Positions 1 to 5,750 are shown, counted from the stretch's first letter. The stretch: 14,201 nucleotides of DNA from an uncultured Prevotellaceae bacterium (GCA_937904375.1 CALDIG010000034.1:1-14201); one strand, 5' to 3'. The notes: generated by a model not told the origin, from the sequence alone. Program-made: numbers and translations.

Positions 1-1
1 G

Positions 2-49
2 TGTGAATCGGCTCTTCAGGCACTTCTTATCCTGCAAAATGACCAATAG
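2..49 (+). CDS. possible 3' end of a gene cut by the window edge
   Basis: One plus-strand frame is open from the window edge to a TAG at 47-49 and reads CESALQALLILQNDQ. A run of eleven T follows at once (53-63), as expected after the end of a transcription unit, but no convincing GC hairpin precedes it. Fifteen codons are too few to recognise a family. It could equally be non-coding sequence. Convergent orientation with the LD-carboxypeptidase gene would make biological sense. Confidence 0.22.
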   Translation, partial: CESALQALLILQNDQ

Positions 50-86
50 GCCTTTTTTTTTTTGTTGTTTATTGTTTTAGTTTTTA

Positions 87-171
87 GTTAACAAGTTGAC
101 AAGTTAACAAGTTGACGAGCAGATAGAAAAACATTTTGCTTGTTTACTCGTTAACTTGTTTACTCGTTAAC
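87..171. repeat. inverted pair of 8-bp tandem arrays
   Basis: The left block (87-118) is four 8-mers of the form GTTRACRA, arranged as a 16-bp unit repeated twice with one difference. The right block (140-171) is a perfect 16-bp direct repeat, TTGTTTACTCGTTAAC, twice. Its reverse complement is the same 8-mer family (GTTAACGA, GTAAACAA). The two blocks can pair as an imperfect stem of about 35 bp (28 of 35 positions match by eye) around a short A-rich loop. The right block includes the stop codon and last three codons of the LD-carboxypeptidase gene. The structure could act as a terminator or mRNA-end stabiliser, but it lacks a U tract on either strand. Confidence 0.8.
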
Positions 172-1089
172 TATTACAAAATTCATTGTCAATTTCACAT
201 TTGTGTCGCTCACTTCGAGGGTGGCGGTGGTGCCTTCTACTATTGGCACATTGCGTGGAACGTGCCCTATGGGGAAATTGAACGCCACAGGGTAATTGTA
301 AGGTGCCACCATGTCGTGAATCATGTCAAGCATCGCCGAGGTGTCGTCGCCGCGATGCTTGGTGAACTGCCCCACGATGAGTCCAGCCAGATGAGGCAGG
401 ATGTCGGCGAGCCGCAAGTGATAGAGCAGCCTCTGCACCTGATAGACCTGCTCTGCCACGTCCTCGATGAAGAGGATATTGCCAGGTTTGATGATGTTGA
501 ACGGTGTAGCCAGCAGCGACATGAGCACTGCCAGGTTGCCGCCAGTGATAGTGGCGGTGGCGATGCCGTTACGGTTTAGGCGATGTGGAGGCTCGACATA
601 GGTGGGCAGCCCCTTTCCAGTGAGGATATTATAGTTGATGCGGTTGGTCTCGTTGTCGCTGTCGTAGAGCGTGAGGTGCTTCGCCATAGGCGAATGGATG
701 CTTACCACACCAGCGCGATGCCAAGCGGCATGCAGTGCCGAAATGTCGCTGAAGCCTATGAGCCACTTGGGGTCGCGGGCTAGTTGATCAATGTCGATGT
801 TCTCAAGCAGATGCACCGCACCATACCCGCCACGGCTGCACAGGATAGCCCTCACTTGCGGGTCGTTCAAAGCCCACTGCAAGTCCTCTAGGCGGTGGTG
901 GGGTGGGGCGCTGTGAGTGATAACATTATAGGCGTGATATTCCCCCTTGCAATGCTCGCCAACTACTGGCACGAAGCCCCATTTCTCAATAGCGCGCACA
1001 GCGCCGTCCACCCTCTCGGGCAACACCGTCCCCGAGGGTGAGATGATGGCAAACTTGTCGCCAGGCTTAAGAAATGGAGGGATAATCAT
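160..1089 (-). CDS. ldcA: LD-carboxypeptidase (peptidase family S66, LdcA-like)
   Basis: Predicted to remove the terminal D-alanine from muramoyl tetrapeptides, a step of cytoplasmic murein recycling. The 309-residue length is usual for the family. No signal peptide is seen, which fits a cytoplasmic enzyme. The S66 landmarks are in order: SPSG at 17-20, SRGGYG at 85-90, the nucleophile elbow GFSDIS with Ser114, the glutamate in LFIED (Glu209), and the histidine in PIGH (His276). The spacing agrees closely with the Ser-Glu-His triad known from the Pseudomonas enzyme. The ATG at 1087-1089 is preceded almost directly by a 7-bp tandem array instead of a ribosome binding site. The last codons lie inside another repeat block. 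It is probably the last gene of the minus-strand run that starts at the glycosyltransferase. Family assignment is firm; the exact substrate is inferred. Confidence 0.93.
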   Translation of the reverse strand: MIIPPFLKPGDKFAIISPSGTVLPERVDGAVRAIEKWGFVPVVGEHCKGEYHAYNVITHSAPPHHRLEDLQWALNDPQVRAILCSRGGYGAVHLLENIDIDQLARDPKWLIGFSDISALHAAWHRAGVVSIHSPMAKHLTLYDSDNETNRINYNILTGKGLPTYVEPPHRLNRNGIATATITGGNLAVLMSLLATPFNIIKPGNILFIEDVAEQVYQVQRLLYHLRLADILPHLAGLIVGQFTKHRGDDTSAMLDMIHDMVAPYNYPVAFNFPIGHVPRNVPIVEGTTATLEVSDTNVKLTMNFVIVNE

Positions 1090-1090
1090 C

Positions 1091-1118
1091 GTTTATCGTT
1101 GGTCGTTTATCGTTTATG
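1091..1118. repeat. 7-bp tandem array, four copies
   Basis: Four consecutive 7-mers read GTTTATC, GTTGGTC, GTTTATC, GTTTATG. On the coding strand of the LD-carboxypeptidase gene this is GATAAAC repeated, ending one base before the start codon, so it fills the place where the translation initiation region should be. Confidence 0.85.
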
Positions 1119-1150
1119 GAAGACAATTGTGAGATTAATGGCACTACACT

Positions 1151-1171
1151 CTCTCCACTCTCCACTCTCCA
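1151..1171. repeat. 7-bp tandem array, three perfect copies
   Basis: CTCTCCA is repeated three times without error, four bases from the stop codon of the radical SAM gene. The unit is unrelated to the neighbouring GTTTATC array in the same 86-bp gap. Confidence 0.85.
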
Positions 1172-1175
1172 CTAG

Positions 1176-1958
1176 TTATCCTGTCACTTGCACGGTGATG
1201 CCGGTCTCGGCTTCGATGTGGCGGGCGATGCGCTTCAAGTCCTCGACAGGCACTTTCACTAGCTTCTCCTCGGGGGTCTTGCGGTCGATGGTGTAGAGCA
1301 TGATTTCCCGTGGACGGATAGCGAGGTAGGCGTTGATAAGAGCGTCAATCTCGGCATCGGTGGTGTTGTCGATAATCTGTCCGTCATGCTCGCCGCGTAC
1401 CATCATGGTCTGCACGATACACTTGCCGCCAAAGGCCTTCAAGTCCTCGATAATGCCCACCGGCAGCACGTTGGGCGAGGTGGGACGGTTAATCAGGCGC
1501 ATGGTGCGCGCCACGGCGCTGTCAAGTTTGAGAATGTTGTTGTCAACCTGCTTGAGTGCGGCAATAACGTTGGGGCGACCAGCCATAGTGGCGTTGCTGA
1601 GCACGCTCACTTTTGCCTCGGGGAAAAACAGGTTGCGCAGGTTTATCACGTCGTTCACAATCTCCTTGAAGTTGGGGTGCAGCGTTGGCTCGCCATTGCC
1701 CGAGAAGGTGATCACGTCGAGTGTCTCGCCCGCCTCGTGCATAGCTTTGAGTTTGTTGCGGAGCTGCTTTTTCAGCGTCTCACGCTTTGCCACGCCAGTA
1801 GTGCCAGGACCCTGAGCGTTGTATCCCGCCTCGCAGTAGAGGCAGTCGAAGGAGCATATTTTGCCGTCGTTAGGCATCAAGTTGATGCCCAGCGAGGTCC
1901 CTAGCCGGCGGCTATGGATGGGACCGAATATTGTGCTTGTGAAAAGAACGGTTTGCAT
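1176..1958 (-). CDS. radical SAM protein (COG0731-like)
   Basis: A 260-residue radical SAM enzyme. The CxxxCxxC motif that binds the [4Fe-4S] cluster is Cys35, Cys39 and Cys42 (ICSFDCLYC). The SAM-contacting motif appears as SGNGEPTLHP at 86-95. The N-terminus (IFGPIHSRRLGTSLGINLMP) is typical of the group loosely annotated as Fe-S oxidoreductases or wyosine-synthesis-like proteins. The reaction and substrate are not known to me. The C-terminal part (from about 185) has no extra cysteine cluster that would suggest a SPASM domain. It lies between the flavodoxin and LD-carboxypeptidase genes on the same strand, with gaps of 49 and 86 bp that both hold tandem repeats. An operon with the upstream glycosyltransferase is possible. 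A flavodoxin is a natural electron donor for radical SAM enzymes, but the neighbouring one is exported, so direct partnership is unlikely. Confidence 0.9.
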   Translation of the reverse strand: MQTVLFTSTIFGPIHSRRLGTSLGINLMPNDGKICSFDCLYCEAGYNAQGPGTTGVAKRETLKKQLRNKLKAMHEAGETLDVITFSGNGEPTLHPNFKEIVNDVINLRNLFFPEAKVSVLSNATMAGRPNVIAALKQVDNNILKLDSAVARTMRLINRPTSPNVLPVGIIEDLKAFGGKCIVQTMMVRGEHDGQIIDNTTDAEIDALINAYLAIRPREIMLYTIDRKTPEEKLVKVPVEDLKRIARHIEAETGITVQVTG

Positions 1959-1977
1959 TGTATATTGTTTTTATAAA

Positions 1978-2001
1978 GTTAACAAGAGAACAAGAGGACG
2001 A
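1978..2001. repeat. 8-bp degenerate tandem array, three units
   Basis: Three 8-mers read GTTAACAA, GAGAACAA, GAGGACGA. The first is identical to the unit in the array at 87-118, which links these two gaps to one repeat family. It fills much of the 49-bp gap between the flavodoxin stop and the radical SAM start. Confidence 0.65.
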
Positions 2002-2007
2002 GAGATT

Positions 2008-2844
2008 TTATCTCACCACTTTTGTGAATACTGGTGCTTGGTTGTTAACCACTATCACATATACCTCCATTTCCTTTGGTGGACGCATTTGAAGGTTTGG
2101 ATCAGGATTTCTTCGTGGCTTCTCAGTGGCGGTGAACAGATATTCCGTGCCATTGGGGATTGCGCGTGATGCCACAGTGCGCGCTTTAGCATTCTGCATC
2201 ATCGGGTAATCGCCAATTGCGGCAATGAAGATTGCCTCTTCTTCCTTGCTTACAAGATGTGATGCCGAGAAAGGTTCCAGTTTCACAGCTTCGCCCTTCA
2301 AGAATCCGTTGTCAATCAGGAACTGGCGAACCTCATCGGGCATAGCATCCATGCGTGCCGCGCGCACGCCGTAACCCTCAAGAATCTCTGCCTTAGGCTG
2401 CTTTTGCTCCAGGCTCATCACACTCGACTCCAGTCCGCCGCTGCCGAAGGTGCAGAACGGCACAATCTTCTTACCGCTCAAATCAACCTTGTCGAGCCAA
2501 GAGGCAATGGGAGGCGCGTAAGTGCCGAACCAGATGGGATAGCCAAGGAATATCACGTCATATTTTGCGATATCGGCTTTCACGGGTTTTATCTCGGGAA
2601 CCACCCCTAGCTCACGTTCTTTCATGCAACGGTCGATGGTGGCCTTAAAGTCGCCGCTATAGGGGTTCATTGACACAATCTCCTCTATGTCGGCGTTGAT
2701 ATGTTCTGCAATACACTCGGCAACAGCCTTGGTATTTGAGGTTTGCGAATAATACAGCACAAGAACCTTTTGTGCGTTAAGACTTGCAGTGCTGCTCATT
2801 ACCATCGCTGCCACTGCACCGATAATCATTTTCAATGGTTTCAT
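2008..2844 (-). CDS. exported flavodoxin-like protein
   Basis: A 278-residue protein with a flavodoxin domain behind a signal peptide. Residues 1-24 have a lysine-containing n-region, a hydrophobic core (MIIGAVAAMVM) and an ANA-like cleavage site, LNA|QK. The domain follows at once: beta strand KVLVLYYS, phosphate-binding loop SQTSNTK (33-39), and the flavin-contacting loop GYPIWFG (101-107). The domain ends near residue 182. A tail of about 95 residues follows, rich in charged and proline residues, whose fold I do not recognise. Most flavodoxins are cytoplasmic, so a cleavable signal peptide implies FMN-dependent redox chemistry in the periplasm or an atypical use of the fold. The start codon overlaps the stop of the glycosyltransferase gene as ATGA, which suggests translational coupling. 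The family is clear; the function is not. Confidence 0.87.
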   Translation of the reverse strand: MKPLKMIIGAVAAMVMSSTASLNAQKVLVLYYSQTSNTKAVAECIAEHINADIEEIVSMNPYSGDFKATIDRCMKERELGVVPEIKPVKADIAKYDVIFLGYPIWFGTYAPPIASWLDKVDLSGKKIVPFCTFGSGGLESSVMSLEQKQPKAEILEGYGVRAARMDAMPDEVRQFLIDNGFLKGEAVKLEPFSASHLVSKEEEAIFIAAIGDYPMMQNAKARTVASRAIPNGTEYLFTATEKPRRNPDPNLQMRPPKEMEVYVIVVNNQAPVFTKVVR

Positions 2845-4100
2845 AATCTATTGTGTTTTAGGTTGTTGAATAGTTCGATATATTGCTGTGCAATTTTTGA
2901 TGCGGCAAATTTGCGTTCCACCTCGCTGTGAAGGAACTCTCGCGGCACGTTGGCGTCAATAGCCCATTCTATGCCCGCCGCCACGCTCGCTGGGTCTTTA
3001 TATTCAGCGATATAGCCAGTCTTGAGGTGGTCAACGATGTCGGCTTGTCCGCCCTTGCCGAAGGTCACTGGCAGACATCCGCTCGCCTGACCCTCGATGA
3101 GGGTGCCAGGCAAGTTCTCGTAGAGTGCCGTAGAGAGCACTATGTCGCTGTGGCGATAGAGCTGGCTAAGCTGCTCGGTAGTGCCTATTGAGCCAAGATA
3201 AGAGCAGGGCACTTCTATCTTGTCGAGCAGCGACTTATCGTGAAGGTCGCCGTATAGCACCAAGTGAATCTTGCCTGCCAACTCTGGCTTGTTGCGGGCG
3301 ATGTGTTGTGTGGTCTCAATAAGCTCTTTGAAACCCTTGACCTCCACATCGAGGCGCCGCGCTCCCATGACTATGATTTTCTTGTCGGTGGGGATGTCTT
3401 TGATTTCACCGCTAAGCCTATGATAGTCGAAGTCGTGAATGGGGAAGGCATTATATATAACACTCAACTGACTGTCACTCATTATTTTGCTCTGCTTGCA
3501 GCACTCGGCAAGCCAATGGCTCACCGCCACGAAATGGATGGGCGCTTGCTTGTAGAGCAGTCGTTTTTTCTCTTGTATTTTGGTGGAGAGGTCATCGTCT
3601 TTTGAGCTATTCTTGCTACCTAGCAGTGGGCAGCTGTGGCAGCGGTCTTTATATCGCTCGCAGTCAAAGGAGTAGTGGCACACTCCCGTGCAGTTCCACA
3701 TGTCGTGCATAGTCCACACGAGGGGTTTGCCGCTTTCCCATAGTTTCTTGATGCCTTTGAGCGAGAGGGTGCCTTGGTTCACCCAGTTGAGACACACCAC
3801 GTCGGCATTTTGCACCCAGGGATGTGTGGCGATATTGATGCCGTGAGAGCCGGTGTCGATCTTGAACAAGGTGTCGCGCCTGAAGCCGTTGCGCACCAGC
3901 ACTCCCAGCCGCTCGGCGAGGAAGCGCCACTTGTTGCCCCACTTGCCGCCCATCACACCCACCAGCGGGTCGTCGCTCTGGCGGTCGATGACGAGCATGC
4001 GAGCATCCACGCCAGCCTCTTGCAGCGCATGGGCAAGCCTGAGCGACACTATCGCCGCCCCGCCTTGCATGTCGCTATGGTTGATGATAACAACCCTCAT
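2841..4100 (-). CDS. GT4-type glycosyltransferase
   Basis: A 419-residue GT-B glycosyltransferase predicted to move a sugar from a nucleotide donor onto a surface glycan or lipid-linked acceptor at the cytoplasmic membrane. The N-terminal domain opens with VVIINHSDMQGGAAIVSLRL, the usual glycine-rich acceptor loop. The C-terminal domain has MGARR at 245-249 and the donor-binding EX7E motif as Glu328 and Glu336, followed by ASGCLPV and a glycine-rich loop. Between them, HDMWNCTG leads into a cysteine-rich stretch with Cys at 137, 141, 147, 154 and 157, a feature I associate with a Bacteroidetes GT4 subgroup; it may bind a metal. It is the first gene of a minus-strand run, 27 bp from a TAnnTTTG element, and overlaps the flavodoxin start by four bases. 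No other surface-polysaccharide genes are nearby, so the acceptor cannot be named. Confidence 0.9.
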   Translation of the reverse strand: MRVVIINHSDMQGGAAIVSLRLAHALQEAGVDARMLVIDRQSDDPLVGVMGGKWGNKWRFLAERLGVLVRNGFRRDTLFKIDTGSHGINIATHPWVQNADVVCLNWVNQGTLSLKGIKKLWESGKPLVWTMHDMWNCTGVCHYSFDCERYKDRCHSCPLLGSKNSSKDDDLSTKIQEKKRLLYKQAPIHFVAVSHWLAECCKQSKIMSDSQLSVIYNAFPIHDFDYHRLSGEIKDIPTDKKIIVMGARRLDVEVKGFKELIETTQHIARNKPELAGKIHLVLYGDLHDKSLLDKIEVPCSYLGSIGTTEQLSQLYRHSDIVLSTALYENLPGTLIEGQASGCLPVTFGKGGQADIVDHLKTGYIAEYKDPASVAAGIEWAIDANVPREFLHSEVERKFAASKIAQQYIELFNNLKHNRL

Positions 4101-4126
4101 TTTCGGTGCATCAAGTTTCTAGACTG

Positions 4127-4134
4127 CAAAAGTA
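4127..4134 (-). promoter_or_regulatory. Bacteroidetes -7 element before the glycosyltransferase gene
   Basis: On the minus strand the octamer is TACTTTTG followed by C, a full match to TAnnTTTG. It implies a transcript start about 20 bases before the ATG. The nearest TTTG upstream (4147-4150) is only 12 bp away, closer than the usual 19-20, so the -33 element is uncertain. Confidence 0.55.
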
Positions 4135-4170
4135 AAGAAAATTTCTCAAACATTGGACTTGTGGCTCTAT

Positions 4171-4207
4171 AAAAAATGCTCAGTCGCATGATAGAGACTG
4201 AGCATTT
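4171..4207 (-). terminator. intrinsic terminator of the tyrosine-rich lipoprotein gene
   Basis: A perfect 12-bp inverted repeat (4174-4185 with 4196-4207, arm AAATGCTCAGTC) surrounds a 10-base loop. Read on the minus strand it is followed by six T. It lies 27 bp past the lipoprotein stop codon and just upstream of the glycosyltransferase promoter, separating the two units. Confidence 0.85.
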
Positions 4208-4233
4208 AGATTTTAAGGCTGTTGCAAAACCCG

Positions 4234-4620
4234 TTAGTGGGCAAAGACCGTGTAGTTTTGCATGTAGGGATTTCTTGAGAGATACAGATATCCGCCTTTG
4301 GTGTCGAAATAGTAGGTGTCGTGGCCGCCACCATAGTAGTAGATTGTCACGTAATCCCGGTATTCATCCCATTCAAAACTGTATGAGCTCCAGTAACCTA
4401 AATCGTCATAGCACTTCAAATATCCAGTGCCGTCGGTGCCGAAGTAAATTTCCCAGTAGTCGATGTCGGTGGTATAGATGGGATAACGTGAATAACCCTC
4501 CACTCCCTCTACGGCATACCAATGATATCCCGAAAGAGACGACCAGAAGTGCCTAGTGTCGCAGGAGCTCAATCCCACTAACATCACAGCGAGCAATAGA
4601 GTAATACTTAATTTTTTCAT
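4234..4620 (-). CDS. small tyrosine-rich lipoprotein, family unknown
   Basis: A 128-residue protein with a lipoprotein signal: KK n-region, hydrophobic core, and lipobox LSSC with the lipidated Cys at 20. It should therefore be membrane-anchored on the periplasmic side or at the cell surface. The mature part of about 109 residues contains 22 tyrosines and several tryptophans. Alternating short polar and aromatic strands (WEIYFGTDGTGYL, YVTIYYYGG, DTYYFDTKGGYLYL) suggest a small all-beta fold, perhaps lipocalin-like; that is inference. The gene is monocistronic: it has its own -7 element and terminator and is divergent from the rubredoxin-rubrerythrin unit. No function can be given. Confidence 0.82.
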   Translation of the reverse strand: MKKLSITLLLAVMLVGLSSCDTRHFWSSLSGYHWYAVEGVEGYSRYPIYTTDIDYWEIYFGTDGTGYLKCYDDLGYWSSYSFEWDEYRDYVTIYYYGGGHDTYYFDTKGGYLYLSRNPYMQNYTVFAH

Positions 4621-4669
4621 ATACTTGGTTTTTATGAGTTAATAATCTTGGGTAGGTAAATACTGGTTG

Positions 4670-4677
4670 CAAAGATA
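4670..4677 (-). promoter_or_regulatory. Bacteroidetes -7 element before the lipoprotein gene
   Basis: Minus-strand TATCTTTG followed by C matches TAnnTTTG exactly and lies 50 bases before the ATG. No TTTG at the normal -33 distance is seen. Confidence 0.6.
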
Positions 4678-4768
4678 GCAAAATCTTTTGGTTTTGCTGC
4701 CATTTATGACCATTTTTTATCCTTTGACCGCTGTATTTGCCAAAAAGTTTAAATTTTGCGTCCGAAAA

Positions 4769-4800
4769 TTTGGTCAGATAAAATATTTATCGTAAATTTG
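4769..4800 (+). promoter_or_regulatory. promoter of the rubredoxin-rubrerythrin unit
   Basis: TTTG at 4769-4772 and TAAATTTG at 4793-4800 match both parts of the Bacteroidetes consensus, with a 20-bp spacer of the expected length. The start of transcription should be near 4807, giving a leader of about 50 bases before the rubredoxin ATG. Confidence 0.75.
4777..4791. promoter_or_regulatory. palindrome inside the promoter spacer, possible operator
   Basis: GATAAA at 4777-4782 and TTTATC at 4786-4791 form 6-bp inverted arms around three bases, placed exactly between the -33 and -7 elements. A repressor bound here would block RNA polymerase. The site loosely resembles Fur/PerR-type boxes, but it is AT-rich and short enough to arise by chance. 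Confidence 0.4.
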
Positions 4801-4858
4801 TACTCTTGATAATCAACTAGTTAAATATTTTATTCACTTTAAAACAAAATTGACTGTT

Positions 4859-4972
4859 ATGAAAAAATGGAAATGCACAGTATGTGGCTACGTTCATGAA
4901 GGCGAGAACCCACCTGAGGAGTGCCCCCTTTGCGGAGTAGGTCCCGAGGACTTCGAGGAAGTGGTAGAGTAA
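4859..4972 (+). CDS. stand-alone mini rubredoxin (37 residues)
   Basis: The ATG at 4859-4861 starts a 37-residue rubredoxin-like iron-binding protein. The metal site is made by two knuckles, CTVCGY (Cys6, Cys9) and CPLCG (Cys22, Cys25). Classical rubredoxins are about 50-55 residues, so this is a minimal version like the rubredoxin domain of rubrerythrins. It matches the N-terminal domain of the rubrerythrin encoded next at 22 of 34 positions, which points to a duplication. It is probably the electron carrier for that enzyme. It has a consensus promoter, and the two genes are likely co-transcribed despite a 161-bp gap, because no terminator with a U tract lies between them. Confidence 0.9.
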   Translation: MKKWKCTVCGYVHEGENPPEECPLCGVGPEDFEEVVE

Positions 4973-4973
4973 T

Positions 4974-5005
4974 AAGTGTTAAGTTTTAAGTGTCAAGTGT
5001 TAAGT
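4974..5005. repeat. 7-bp tandem array, four and a half copies
   Basis: AAGT recurs at 4974, 4981, 4988, 4995 and 5002, an exact period of 7. The units are AAGTGTT, AAGTTTT, AAGTGTC, AAGTGTT and a partial copy. The array starts right after the rubredoxin stop codon. Confidence 0.8.
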
Positions 5006-5007
5006 AG

Positions 5008-5027
5008 GGACGAGGCCTGCCTCGTCC
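5008..5027. repeat. GC-rich palindrome, REP-like
   Basis: A perfect 9-bp inverted repeat, GGACGAGGC and GCCTCGTCC, is separated by two bases. It stands out in an AT-rich gap. No U tract follows, so it is not a standard terminator. It could be a REP-like element or an mRNA-stabilising hairpin between the rubredoxin and rubrerythrin genes. Confidence 0.7.
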
Positions 5028-5028
5028 G

Positions 5029-5064
5029 CTAGAGAATCTAGAAAATCTAGAACTTCTAGAATAA
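5029..5064. repeat. 9-bp tandem array, four copies
   Basis: CTAGA recurs at 5029, 5038, 5047 and 5056, an exact period of 9. The units are CTAGAGAAT, CTAGAAAAT, CTAGAACTT and CTAGAATAA. Confidence 0.8.
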
Positions 5065-5070
5065 ACTAAA

Positions 5071-5110
5071 CAACTAATCAACTAATCAACTAATCAACTA
5101 ATCAACTAAT
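5071..5110. repeat. 8-bp tandem array, five perfect copies
   Basis: CAACTAAT is repeated five times without error and then decays into AACTAAAAACTAAAC. It ends 23 bases before the rubrerythrin start codon and so lies in the leader of that cistron. Perfect copies suggest recent expansion by slippage. Confidence 0.9.
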
Positions 5111-5133
5111 AACTAAAAACTAAACAATCGATT

Positions 5134-5682
5134 ATGGCAAAGAAATGGATATGCACAGTGTGCGGTTATGTTCATGAGGGCGACACACCTCCCGAGAAGT
5201 GTCCACAATGTAAAGTTCCTGCTAGCAAATTCAAGGAAATGGAAGAAGGCAACGTGAGCTACGCTGCCGAGCATGTTCTTGGTGTTGCTAAGGGCGTAGA
5301 CCCTGAAATTCTGCAAGGATTGCGCGATCACTTCGCTGGTGAGTGTAGCGAGGTAGGCCAGTACTTGGCAATGGCTCGCCAAGCCGACCGCGAGGGCTAC
5401 CCCGAGATAGCAGCGGCTTTCAGACGCTATGCTCTTGAGGAGGCCGACCATGCTTCTCGCTTCGCCGAACTGCTCGGCGAGGTGGTTTGGGACACCAAGA
5501 CCAACCTCGAGAAGCGTGCCGCTGCCGAGGCTGGCGCCTGCGAGGACAAGACCCGCATCGCCAAGCTCGCCAAGCAGCAGAACCTCGACGCCATCCACGA
5601 CACCGTTCATGAGATGGCTCGCGACGAGGCGCGCCACGGACAAGGCTTCGCCGCCCTGCTCAAGCGCTACTTCGGCAACTAA
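5134..5682 (+). CDS. rbr: rubrerythrin with N-terminal rubredoxin domain (reverse rubrerythrin)
   Basis: A 182-residue cytoplasmic non-haem iron peroxidase, expected to reduce hydrogen peroxide in an anaerobe with electrons passed through its rubredoxin centre. The domain order is reversed compared with classical rubrerythrin: a rubredoxin domain at 1-37 (Cys7, Cys10, Cys23, Cys26) and a four-helix ferritin-like diiron domain at 55-180. Likely diiron ligands are Glu70, Glu103 and His106 (ExxH), Glu132 or Glu137, and Glu165 and His168 (second ExxH). The N-terminus closely resembles the 37-residue rubredoxin encoded just upstream. The codons are clearly GC-richer than those of the genes to the right. 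The ATG at 5134 follows an A-rich leader behind the 8-bp array. A terminator follows the gene. Confidence 0.94.
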   Translation: MAKKWICTVCGYVHEGDTPPEKCPQCKVPASKFKEMEEGNVSYAAEHVLGVAKGVDPEILQGLRDHFAGECSEVGQYLAMARQADREGYPEIAAAFRRYALEEADHASRFAELLGEVVWDTKTNLEKRAAAEAGACEDKTRIAKLAKQQNLDAIHDTVHEMARDEARHGQGFAALLKRYFGN

Positions 5683-5710
5683 TTCCCTCAAGTACACTCA
5701 CATTACCATC

Positions 5711-5750
5711 AAGGCGTGATGCACCAAGCACCACGCCTTTGATATTTTTG
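5711..5750 (+). terminator. intrinsic terminator after rubrerythrin
   Basis: AAGGCGTG (5711-5718) pairs with CACGCCTT (5732-5739) around a 13-base loop and is followed by TTGATATTTTTG. It lies 29 bp past the stop codon and ends the rubredoxin-rubrerythrin unit. Confidence 0.75.

Noticed and set aside
1..86. Intrinsic terminator at the T-run (53-63)
   Set aside because: No stable GC stem directly precedes the T-run, so it is kept only as weak support for a gene ending at the window edge.
947..1904. Several plus-strand open frames opposite the LD-carboxypeptidase and radical SAM genes
   Set aside because: They are antisense shadows in GC-richer sequence; the minus-strand products carry full catalytic motifs.
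3664..3942. 92-codon minus-strand frame inside the glycosyltransferase gene
   Set aside because: It is another frame of the same DNA, arginine-rich and without motifs, while the glycosyltransferase frame is continuous and has the EX7E motif.
4974..5110. CRISPR array
   Set aside because: Units are 7-9 bp and contiguous, with no spacers and no cas genes nearby.
5113..5697. Long open frame on the minus strand opposite rubrerythrin (194 codons)
   Set aside because: It mirrors the GC-rich rubrerythrin codons, has no recognisable domain, and the plus-strand gene has intact metal ligands, a promoter and a terminator.
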